From: an uncultured Eubacteriales bacterium | GTDB lineage: Bacteria; Bacillota; Clostridia; Oscillospirales; CAG-272 | Length of the DNA stretch: 7,997 bases | Direction of reading: 5' to 3' | Assembly: GCA_949878535.1 (NCBI GenBank) | Contig: CATLAS010000029.1 | Span: 1-7,997 of the forward strand | In this document: piece after piece, positions 1-5,216 of the stretch | How positions within the stretch are numbered: position 1 is the stretch's first letter | Layout of the letters: every line of letters begins with the position of its first letter | Made by a program: the position numbers and the translations under genes | Notes under the pieces: model-generated | What the model was told of the DNA's origin: nothing | The model's database searches: none | The model's input: only the letters and a program-made list of their open reading frames with translations

Positions 1-132
1 GTATATGAAAAAGCGTATATATGGTGATGCGTGAAAGTACGGGCAAACAGGGTTCAGACACTATAGGCAAAAGCCTCCTCGGCATCACTGCTCCGCTCGT
101 AGAGCACCGTACGTTCCGACAAACTTCATAAG
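1..132. other. Intergenic stretch with no recognised gene
   Basis: I see no supportable gene here. A minus-strand frame of about 24 codons ends at the TGA complement at 54-56, but it has no convincing start and was not accepted as a gene. The stretch leads into the inverted-arm repeat that begins near 133. Confidence 0.5.
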
Positions 133-282
133 CCTCCCCCCAGTAAAGGGAGGTGACAACGCTTACAGCGTGTCGGAGGGATTGTCCTACTATCATTTTA
201 AATAATCTGCAAATCGGCAGTCTGCTAAACAATCCCTCACCCGCTAACGCGGGAGCTCCCTTTACACAAGGGAGCCTTTTTT
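133..282. repeat. Inverted-arm (MITE-like) repeat element, copy 1
   Basis: Two similar arms face each other. The left arm (133-187) has hairpin A (CCTCCC 133-138 with GGGAGG 148-153), hairpin B (GACAACGCT 155-163 with AGCGTGTC 167-174, one bulged A) and the tail GGAGGGATTGTCC (175-187). The right arm, read on the minus strand from 282 to 229, has the same order: hairpin A (255-262 with 268-275), hairpin B (CCCGC 240-244 with GCGGG 249-253) and the tail GAGGGATTGT (238-229). About 40 bases of AT-rich spacer lie between. There is no room for a transposase, so movement in trans is inference. A related element lies at 4668-4802. Confidence 0.65.
255..282 (+). terminator. Rho-independent terminator (right end of repeat copy 1)
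   Basis: GCTCCCTT (255-262) pairs perfectly with AAGGGAGC (268-275) over a 5-base loop, followed by C and a run of six T (277-282). It would act on plus-strand transcripts. No plus-strand gene is visible upstream in the window, so it may stop a transcript that starts before position 1, or simply be the outer arm of the repeat. Confidence 0.6.
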
Positions 283-409
283 ATTTTTATAGCGTCACGC
301 TCCCTTGGTCGTGAATTTATAGTTTTTTCTCCGCAACAGCTCCCATTACTGGGGGAGACTTTTTATATTTATAGCGTCATGCTCCCTTTGTCGGGGGACT
401 TTTTTATCA
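255..409 (+). repeat. Tandem array of about 41-bp terminator-like units
   Basis: Four units each begin with GCTCCC and carry a T-rich run: 255-298, 299-338, 339-380 and 381-409. The clearest similarity is a 26-base direct repeat at 286-311 and 368-393 with two mismatches, covering the unit junction TTTATAGCGTCA followed by GCTCCCTT. Units 1 and 3 fold as CTCCC/GGGAG hairpins before a T run. Unit 4 folds weakly and is followed by TTTTTT. Unit 2 has lost its right arm. The last unit overlaps the stop codon of the minus-strand glycosidase gene. All T runs are on the plus strand, so the array would block transcription running antisense into that gene and would not end the gene's own message. Confidence 0.55.
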
Positions 410-2239
410 CAACTTATAACTGCGGGTTATATTACTGCGCGCCGCAGCTAAATCAAACGCGTCAGCAGCCAGCCATGTAGTATATGGAGTACCACTGGCT
501 CCGGCAGCCTGCATATCACACAAGGTCAGCGACTGTCCATCATTATCAAAATGGAACAGCCTGCCGCACAAATAAGCAGGTTCTGTATTCTTCAGCACCA
601 GCCTTTTCGGAGAAATTTGCGGGGTAACCGTATCATCCGTTTGACCCGGAGCATAAAATCCGTCCCATGCAAGCAGCAACGGTCCTCTGTATACAGAGCA
701 TTTTCCCTCATATGTTTTCTCTCCGGGAGCAAACCGCAGGGACATATCGAAGTGGATCGTTACAGTATCGCCATCCGCCCATTCCCTTTCAATGGGGAAA
801 TATCCGGGACGCACTGTTCCCTGTACCGGAACATCGTTGACCTGTACGGAAGTTTCTTCAGACCAGAAGGGAATGCGGACAAAAATCTTTCGCCGCTTGC
901 CTTCCAATCCGGATATCTCCAGACGAACATGCCCATCATAGGGATATTCTGTTTTCTGCCGTATATGCACATTCATTCCGTCCACTTCAAAATCGCCTTC
1001 ACTGTCACCGTAGTAGTTGATATAAAGAGACGTTCCGTCTGTCATATATGCCCAGCGGGCAAGCTCACCAAACATACGGGGAGCGTTCACGGAACAGCAG
1101 TTCAAATCGGGGCTGCCGGGACGGCACTGGAAACCGATCTCCCAATAGTTTGCTTTTTTGTCCCCTTCCATGGGGGTGTTATAAGTAGACCATCTTCCTG
1201 TGGGAGAAAAGCTGCCCAATCCCGCATTGTAAGTGGAAAGCTCCAGCGCATCGGCTGCTGTGACATCCCCGGTAAGCTGCAGCATGTCGGAAGTCAGCGC
1301 CATGTAAGCAACTGTACAGCAGGTTTCAATCGCTCCCGGTTCAAAGGGATTGCCAATTGCCTGCTCCCCTGTGGAAAATCCGCCAGTGTTGTGCACATCC
1401 GTTTGTGTGATGCTGCGCCAGATTTGTGTAAAGGCTTTGCGGTAGTCATCCTCGCCGGTGCAATAGTACAACTGGGCAATCAGCTCTATGGCGTGGAGAC
1501 TTTCCCAACGGGGCTTTGGTGTTTTGTAGTATTCCTGATTGGCGAGAGCAAGGCGGTAATAGTCTCCGCATCCGGGCGCTGCAAAATCTTGAAGCACCTC
1601 CAACGCAAAATCCAGATATTTCTGCTCCTTCGTTTTTCGATACAATATAGCAAACACATGCCCGGGAGCATAATTCATTTCTGTTTCGCCCATATCATAA
1701 AGCCGACGATTGCCCGTCTCCGGATTATAGAAGGTTTCACAAAACAAATCAGCAATCTTTTTAACGCAATCCCACGCCGCACTGTCTTCGGTTTCTTCAT
1801 ACCACAGCAACAGACCGGACATGATGTGATAATGCGCCCATCCATCCCATGTGTTGTACGGATCCTGATCTCCGATCTTTTCCCGTGCGGAACGTCCGCT
1901 CAACTGACAGTTTGTGGGCCAGCATCCCATATATCCGTTTTCCTTTTGCAGAGAAATCAGTTCGGCGATAAAAGATTTCAAATATGTATACAGCTTTTGA
2001 TTTTTTGTCAGGCGGTACAGCAAAACAGAGCAAGTAACGTACTTTCCCGCAAATTCTCCCGACCAAGGAAGCAGTCTGCGGTTTGGCAATTTATCCGGAT
2101 ATTTCAGCATATCGAGAATTGCCGGGTTTGACTCACGAATACCAACAAGCCAGTTATCAATAATATTATCAATCAACGTTCCGGGCGCATCATGCATTTG
2201 CAGATGTATTTTAGATACAGGGTACAGTTTTTCTATCAT
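407..2239 (-). CDS. GH127/DUF1680-family glycoside hydrolase (beta-L-arabinofuranosidase-like)
   Basis: A 610-residue protein of the family that includes Bifidobacterium HypBA1, a cysteine-dependent retaining beta-L-arabinofuranosidase. The family fold is an (alpha/alpha)6 barrel, here about residues 1-400, then beta-sandwich domains to the end. The zinc-cysteine catalytic centre is visible: E305 and C307 in GAIETCC, and adjacent C381-C382 in LNCCSVNAPRMF, with spacing like the HypBA1 E338/C340/C417/C418 set. C381 would be the nucleophile and E292 in STGEQ is a candidate acid/base. GYMGCWP (102-108) and the YNTWDGWAHYHIMSG segment (128-142) also fit the family. No signal peptide is present, so it should act in the cytoplasm on imported oligosaccharides. 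The ATG at 2239 has GGAG ten bases upstream. It lies 28 bases behind the PHP gene and is probably co-transcribed. The exact sugar is not settled, because related families (GH146 and unclassified DUF1680 proteins) share this core. Confidence 0.85.
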   Translation of the reverse strand: MIEKLYPVSKIHLQMHDAPGTLIDNIIDNWLVGIRESNPAILDMLKYPDKLPNRRLLPWSGEFAGKYVTCSVLLYRLTKNQKLYTYLKSFIAELISLQKENGYMGCWPTNCQLSGRSAREKIGDQDPYNTWDGWAHYHIMSGLLLWYEETEDSAAWDCVKKIADLFCETFYNPETGNRRLYDMGETEMNYAPGHVFAILYRKTKEQKYLDFALEVLQDFAAPGCGDYYRLALANQEYYKTPKPRWESLHAIELIAQLYYCTGEDDYRKAFTQIWRSITQTDVHNTGGFSTGEQAIGNPFEPGAIETCCTVAYMALTSDMLQLTGDVTAADALELSTYNAGLGSFSPTGRWSTYNTPMEGDKKANYWEIGFQCRPGSPDLNCCSVNAPRMFGELARWAYMTDGTSLYINYYGDSEGDFEVDGMNVHIRQKTEYPYDGHVRLEISGLEGKRRKIFVRIPFWSEETSVQVNDVPVQGTVRPGYFPIEREWADGDTVTIHFDMSLRFAPGEKTYEGKCSVYRGPLLLAWDGFYAPGQTDDTVTPQISPKRLVLKNTEPAYLCGRLFHFDNDGQSLTLCDMQAAGASGTPYTTWLAADAFDLAAARSNITRSYKL

Positions 2240-2267
2240 AATTATATCGCTCCAATAGGTATATTAT

Positions 2268-3074
2268 TTAAAGTGCAATTTTGGCAAGATGCGTTTCATT
2301 CAAATCCAACAAATTTGCCACAAAATCCGCATGATCATAGGAACTGTGAGCATCGCTATCATGGGCGTCACTGCCGAACAGGAATTTACATCCGCATTCC
2401 TTGGCAATCCGGAACATACGAAGCTGCGGACAAGATTCGATTTCTGCTTCCGTTTTTTTGTGCATGGATTCCACATTGATTTCTATTGCGATATCCTTTT
2501 TGGCAGTTTGATCAAACAGCCTTTTAAAGCAGTCATCGGAAATCATATTCATAAGAATTGTATAATCGTATGGGCAGCCCACTGCTTCAAAGGGATGCGC
2601 AATCGCTGTAATATATTTGCTTACGCTGCTGCCTATAATATCCTTGTAGGCTTGGATCATAAAATCCACATGCTTTTGATAGGGTTCGTAGCAGTCCCGG
2701 GGCATGACTAAATGGGTATGAGAATTTGGCACAAGAATATAATCAAACTGTTCGGCCGTTTCTTCTGCCATTGCGATATCATGCCGTGCAGGGACATATT
2801 CCGTTTCGCAGCCAAAATAAACCGTTATATCCGGTTCGGCAATCGCTTGCAGTTCCGGTTTCAGTTCTAACAAGTGCGGCAGATTCTGCGGCACATAAAA
2901 TGGTGTGGCTCCAGGGATTTTTTCATCCCAGAAATGATTGGAAAATCCCAGTTTTTTAAGCCCATGCTCTTTTGCAATACGCAGATAGTTTTCCACCGTT
3001 GCCGTTTCATTTGCACATAGGGATAAATAGGTGTGAATGTGAAAATCATGTTTAATCTTCATTTTATTTGTCAT
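2268..3074 (-). CDS. PHP-domain metal-dependent phosphoesterase (histidinol-phosphatase-like)
   Basis: A 268-residue single-domain PHP protein. The metal ligands of this family are in order: HIH (H12, H14), NH at 46-47, E90 in GCETEY, H119 and H121 in NSHTH, H160 in AIAHP, E198 in EIN, and D236/H238 in GSDAH. This matches the trinuclear metal site of HisJ/YcdX-type phosphatases that hydrolyse small phosphate monoesters. There is no histidine gene nearby, so I do not assign HisJ. The neighbour is a glycosidase 28 bases downstream on the same strand, which makes a sugar-phosphate substrate possible; that is inference from context only. The first ATG (3074) has GAGAGAGGC immediately upstream, rather close. 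A second in-frame ATG at 3062 (residue 5) is an alternative start, with the same purine run 13 bases upstream. No leader peptide or membrane segment. Confidence 0.88.
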   Translation of the reverse strand: MTNKMKIKHDFHIHTYLSLCANETATVENYLRIAKEHGLKKLGFSNHFWDEKIPGATPFYVPQNLPHLLELKPELQAIAEPDITVYFGCETEYVPARHDIAMAEETAEQFDYILVPNSHTHLVMPRDCYEPYQKHVDFMIQAYKDIIGSSVSKYITAIAHPFEAVGCPYDYTILMNMISDDCFKRLFDQTAKKDIAIEINVESMHKKTEAEIESCPQLRMFRIAKECGCKFLFGSDAHDSDAHSSYDHADFVANLLDLNETHLAKIAL

Positions 3075-3192
3075 GCCTCTCTCATACGTGAAAAAATAGC
3101 TGTTTGCAGAATTTCATGCAGCAGGTGTACAAAGGTAATGGGACTTGTCGGCAAAATCTATATTCTACAATCCGGTAAAAGGAGATAGCTTG

Positions 3193-3279
3193 ATGCACAA
3201 ACATTGTAAGGCTCCCCTTAACAGGAGAGCCGTCAATATCCGCCTTGTGGATATTATATCATTCTTTATCAACAAATAG
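3193..3279 (+). CDS. Possible 28-codon ORF with a strong ribosome binding site
   Basis: AAAAGGAG (3177-3184) sits eight bases before an ATG at 3193, opening a 28-codon frame that ends in TAG (3277-3279). The predicted peptide is basic in its first half and hydrophobic at the end (SFFINK). I do not recognise it. The same DNA forms two hairpins (3210-3231 and 3235-3255), so the region may be an RNA or repeat structure instead of a gene. Its only support is the ribosome binding site and spacing. No promoter was identified for it. Confidence 0.25.
   Translation: MHKHCKAPLNRRAVNIRLVDIISFFINK
3210..3255. repeat. Two consecutive hairpins, possibly a degenerate repeat arm
   Basis: GGCTCCCC (3210-3217) pairs with GGAGAGCC (3224-3231) with one mismatch. 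AATATCC (3235-3241) pairs perfectly with GGATATT (3249-3255). The first hairpin resembles hairpin A of the repeat arms at 133-282. The conserved GAGGGATTGT tail is missing, and there is no T run on either side to make it a clear terminator. Confidence 0.4.
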
Positions 3280-3301
3280 CAAGTCATTTTTACATATGCG
3301 G

Positions 3302-3335
3302 AAATATTTTTCGCACATCAAGGTAAATATTTTTC
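3302..3335. promoter_or_regulatory. Direct repeat AAATATTTTTC upstream of a promoter (possible operator)
   Basis: The 11-mer AAATATTTTTC occurs at 3302-3312 and 3325-3335, 23 bp apart (about two helix turns), each preceded by GG or GGT. The second copy ends four bases before the -35 box of the dockerin gene. The position suits an activator or repressor site, or an AT-rich UP-like element. No known regulator motif is recognised. Confidence 0.3.
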
Positions 3336-3338
3336 CTC

Positions 3339-3367
3339 TTGACCCGGTATTGCAAATATGATACTAT
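3339..3367 (+). promoter_or_regulatory. Sigma-A-type promoter for the dockerin protein gene
   Basis: TTGACC (3339-3344) and TACTAT (3362-3367) are separated by 17 bases. A start of transcription near 3374 would leave almost no leader before the ATG at 3380 but about 30 bases before the ATG at 3407, which supports the downstream start. Confidence 0.6.
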
Positions 3368-3406
3368 ATCAATATAAACATGATTCTTTACGAAAGGATG
3401 ACTGCC

Positions 3407-4471
3407 ATGCGTCCAAAATCTGTTTTTGCAGCATTCCTGTGCATATCCATGCTCGTTGCCATACTGCTAACCAGTCACATATTTGCAGCAGAATGTGTAC
3501 ATAACTATGAACCAAATATTATTGCAGCCACTTGCATAAACAAAGAACAAATTCAATACACCTGCCGTCTTTGTGGGGATTCTTATTCTGTTCCGGCAGA
3601 TGCGCCAGATCTCCCCGATTCCTGCTACGTACTTTTAAAAAGCACTAAAGACAACGAGCAGCTTACCATTACTGTAACACTGGAGAACAACCCGGGTATA
3701 CATTCCATGCGGATGAATTTTCATTATAATTCGCAGGCCCTGCGCCCAGTGTCCCGCATTAATGGAAATGTATGGACGGACCGCGAATGCTGGTCAAGTG
3801 CCTCGCCAACAGAAAATCCCTTTTCCTATGCAGCTCAGTATAGTAATTTAACCGAAAACAACACTAAAAATGGGTTGATTTGCACACTGATATTTGATAT
3901 TTTAGATGATACTGCTGACTATAACTTTACAGTCACCCTTGATAAAAAACCATTTATAGATTACAATAGTAATGTAATAAATGCAGCAATAATAAACATA
4001 GTAGGAAAAAGCGAATTTGGCAGTCATACGTATGACCAGCGCACGGTTTCCCCGACCTGTACGGAAACAGGTTCTGTAAACCATGTCTGCATCCACTGCG
4101 GGGATACCGTTTTGATAGAGACACTTCCTGCCACGGGGCATCAATGGAATTTTACCGAAGAAATCATTAGTCCTACTTTTGAAAGCACCGGACTCGCACT
4201 GTATACCTGCCCGGACTGCGGAAATACCAAAGAAGAAACCCTCCCGATTCTGGAACATTGGAGAAAAGGAGATTTGAATAACGATCACGAACTCACTTCA
4301 TTAGATGTGGTATATATGCGCAGATTGTTACTCCTATATATTGATGGATCCCCGCAAATGTATGATGCTGCAGATCTGGATGAAGATGGTGTTATATCTC
4401 CATTAGATTTTGTTACACTCCAACGAATTGTTTCAGGAATAATACCGTATCCGCCCGAATGGGAATGGTAA
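3407..4471 (+). CDS. Exported dockerin protein with cohesin-like region and Cys-rich repeats
   Basis: A 354-residue exported protein, numbered from the ATG at 3407. That start is chosen because GAAAGGA (3392-3398) lies eight bases upstream and a signal peptide begins directly (MRPK, then a hydrophobic run, cleavage likely near residue 28 after IFAA). An upstream in-frame ATG at 3380 has no ribosome binding site. Parts in order: a Cys repeat (about 31-62, CRLC), a cohesin-like beta region (about 72-200, with a VTLENNPGIHSMRMNF start typical of such domains), two more Cys repeats (about 206-280, with CIHC and CPDC and a shared GH junction), and a type I dockerin (about 288-346). The dockerin has two EF-hand loops, DLNNDHELTSLD and DLDEDGVISPLD, with calcium ligands at positions 1, 3, 5, 9 and 12. 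Dockerins bind cohesins on scaffoldins, so this protein may join a cellulosome-like or cell-surface assembly. It stands alone with its own promoter and terminator. No catalytic domain is seen. Confidence 0.8.
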   Translation: MRPKSVFAAFLCISMLVAILLTSHIFAAECVHNYEPNIIAATCINKEQIQYTCRLCGDSYSVPADAPDLPDSCYVLLKSTKDNEQLTITVTLENNPGIHSMRMNFHYNSQALRPVSRINGNVWTDRECWSSASPTENPFSYAAQYSNLTENNTKNGLICTLIFDILDDTADYNFTVTLDKKPFIDYNSNVINAAIINIVGKSEFGSHTYDQRTVSPTCTETGSVNHVCIHCGDTVLIETLPATGHQWNFTEEIISPTFESTGLALYTCPDCGNTKEETLPILEHWRKGDLNNDHELTSLDVVYMRRLLLLYIDGSPQMYDAADLDEDGVISPLDFVTLQRIVSGIIPYPPEWEW

Positions 4472-4475
4472 ATTT

Positions 4476-4505
4476 AAAGACTTCCTTACATAAGGAAGTC
4501 TTTTT
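4476..4505 (+). terminator. Strong rho-independent terminator of the dockerin gene
   Basis: AAAGACTTCCTTA (4476-4488) is fully complementary to TAAGGAAGTCTTT (4491-4503), and the T run extends to 4505. It starts five bases after the stop codon. The symmetry also gives it a shorter A run on the other strand. Confidence 0.9.
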
Positions 4506-4508
4506 GTT

Positions 4509-4664
4509 TCATTTGCTTGTGCACAACAGGCATTTTACAAGTCCTCCCATATAAGGATCCGCTGTGTGGCTCCATAAAAAAGCGGCACAGTCTTCTATGT
4601 CGAGGGGATGTTTCGACCGTTGCGCAAGGAGAGCTGGATCACCGCCGCTCCCCTCAATCTTCAT
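4509..4664 (-). CDS. Possible 51-residue ORF, unrecognised
   Basis: The ATG complement at 4662-4664 is preceded by AAAGGAGG (complement of 4668-4675), a strong Shine-Dalgarno match but only three bases from the start. The peptide is soluble-looking, with three cysteines and no motif I know. The Shine-Dalgarno match is also the outer end of the repeat element at 4668-4802, so it may be accidental. No promoter is seen. Low confidence. Confidence 0.15.
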   Translation of the reverse strand: MKIEGSGGDPALLAQRSKHPLDIEDCAAFLWSHTADPYMGGLVKCLLCTSK

Positions 4665-4667
4665 TTG

Positions 4668-4802
4668 CCTCCTTTGTGTAAGAAGAGGTGGTTTTTGCAC
4701 AGCAAAACTCGGAAGGGTTGTCTGTACCGCTTTCAAATGGATGAACCTGCAAAACGATGATAGGACAATCCCCCGCCCCCCTTTGCATAAAGGGGCCTTT
4801 TT
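4668..4802. repeat. Inverted-arm (MITE-like) repeat element, copy 2
   Basis: Same plan as the element at 133-282. The left arm (4668-4722) has CCTCCTTTGTGTAAG, then hairpin B GTTTTTGC (4691-4698) with GCAAAAC (4702-4708), then the tail GGAAGGGTTGTC (4711-4722). The right arm on the minus strand has hairpin A (4778-4784 with 4789-4795) and the tail GGGGGATTGTCC (4774-4763); its hairpin B is missing. The spacer is about 40 bases, as in copy 1. The two copies are diverged in sequence but keep the arrangement. Confidence 0.6.
4778..4802 (+). terminator. Terminator-like hairpin at right end of repeat copy 2
   Basis: CCCCTTT (4778-4784) pairs with AAAGGGG (4789-4795) over the loop GCAT, followed by CC and five T (4798-4802). 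It is the outer arm of the repeat, as in copy 1. It could stop read-through from the dockerin gene before the nrdD control region. Confidence 0.55.
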
Positions 4803-4822
4803 ATGTTATTCTACGTGAAGTC

Positions 4823-4887
4823 ACTCCCCAGCAAAGGATGCTGTCACAGCTTTGCTATGACGGAGGGATTGTCCCTGCTGTCATTTT
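4823..4887 (+). repeat. Solitary left arm of the same repeat family
   Basis: It contains CTCCCCAGCAAAGG (degenerate hairpin A), hairpin B (GTCA 4843-4846 and AGC 4848-4850 pairing with GCT 4854-4856 and TGAC 4858-4861) and the intact tail GGAGGGATTGTCC (4862-4874). The following TGTCATTTT resembles TATCATTTT after the left arm of copy 1. No matching right arm is seen before the NrdR-like sites. Confidence 0.55.
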
Positions 4888-4912
4888 GCTGCACTTTCAT
4901 ATAGTCACCGCC

Positions 4913-4928
4913 ATACAATATATAGTAA
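4913..4928. promoter_or_regulatory. NrdR-box-like site 1
   Basis: The core CAATATATAG (4916-4925) fits the CwAtATaTwG core of the NrdR box, but the flanks match poorly. It lies 100 bp upstream of site 2 and about 210 bp from the nrdD -35 box, so it may be a weak or accidental site. Confidence 0.35.
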
Positions 4929-5012
4929 TCGGCAACATGTCAAAAAGCTATGCTTTGCCTCCTTTTCGCCGTGAATACGTGAGATTTCCAGCGCAAGTCA
5001 CGCGCCGCGTAA

Positions 5013-5028
5013 GTACAATATATTGTAT
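5013..5028. promoter_or_regulatory. NrdR-box-like site 2
   Basis: The core CAATATATTG (5016-5025) is a perfect palindrome within TACAATATATTGTA and fits the NrdR core consensus. It starts exactly 31 bp before site 3, the spacing of the paired NrdR boxes known from Streptomyces and other bacteria. A GC-rich palindrome ACGCGCCGCGT (5000-5010) lies just upstream. Confidence 0.6.
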
Positions 5029-5043
5029 ACTGTCTCATATTTG

Positions 5044-5059
5044 AAACTATATATAGATT
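5044..5059. promoter_or_regulatory. NrdR-box-like site 3
   Basis: The core CTATATATAG (5047-5056) is identical to the core of site 4 and is the partner of site 2 at 31 bp. It is preceded by TTGAAA (5041-5046), which could be the -35 of a second, weaker promoter, though I see no good -10 for it. Confidence 0.6.
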
Positions 5060-5125
5060 TTCAACTAAATTCCGCACATAAGTTTTGTCAATAATGCCGA
5101 TATTTGCAGATTTGCCCAAATCGCC

Positions 5126-5155
5126 TTGACAGGCTACTATATATAGTGCTATAAT
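5126..5155 (+). promoter_or_regulatory. nrdD promoter
   Basis: Perfect consensus boxes TTGACA (5126-5131) and TATAAT (5150-5155) with an 18-base spacer. Transcription would start near 5161 and give a leader of about 55 bases. An NrdR-like palindrome fills the spacer, so a bound repressor would block RNA polymerase directly. Confidence 0.85.
5134..5149. promoter_or_regulatory. NrdR-box-like site 4 inside the promoter spacer
   Basis: The core CTATATATAG (5137-5146) lies in the 12-bp palindrome ACTATATATAGT, between the -35 and -10 boxes. NrdR is an ATP-cone/zinc-ribbon repressor of ribonucleotide reductase genes, and boxes overlapping the promoter are usual for it. It is 90 bp from site 3. Confidence 0.65.
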
Positions 5156-5216
5156 AAGTTCCGTCAAGAAAACACCACAGTATGAAACGACATGCAATAA
5201 ATATAAGGAGTGCATC

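Noticed and set aside
54..128. Minus-strand frame reading LYERSSDAEEAF, reminiscent of the YxRxS start of serine recombinases
   Set aside because: About 24 codons, ends in a stop, lacks an ATG in frame and has no further recombinase sequence; too short to support.
255..409. Possible CRISPR array
   Set aside because: The repeats are degenerate and directly adjacent, without unique spacers of constant length; they are terminator-like units.
551..2131. Long plus-strand open frame (526 codons) opposite the GH127 gene
   Set aside because: It is fully antisense to a gene with clear family motifs, its protein has no recognisable domain, and it has no ribosome binding site; it is a codon-usage shadow.
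3380..3406. Upstream ATG start for the dockerin protein
   Set aside because: It lies only about 13 bases from the -10 box and has no ribosome binding site; starting at 3407 gives a proper GAAAGGA spacing and a clean signal peptide.
4632..4675. GCTGGATCACC followed 24 bases later by CCTCCTTT, like the 3' end of 16S rRNA
   Set aside because: Only two short pieces match, the order is interrupted, and no rRNA sequence lies upstream; CCTCCTTT is explained by the repeat arm. Probably chance.
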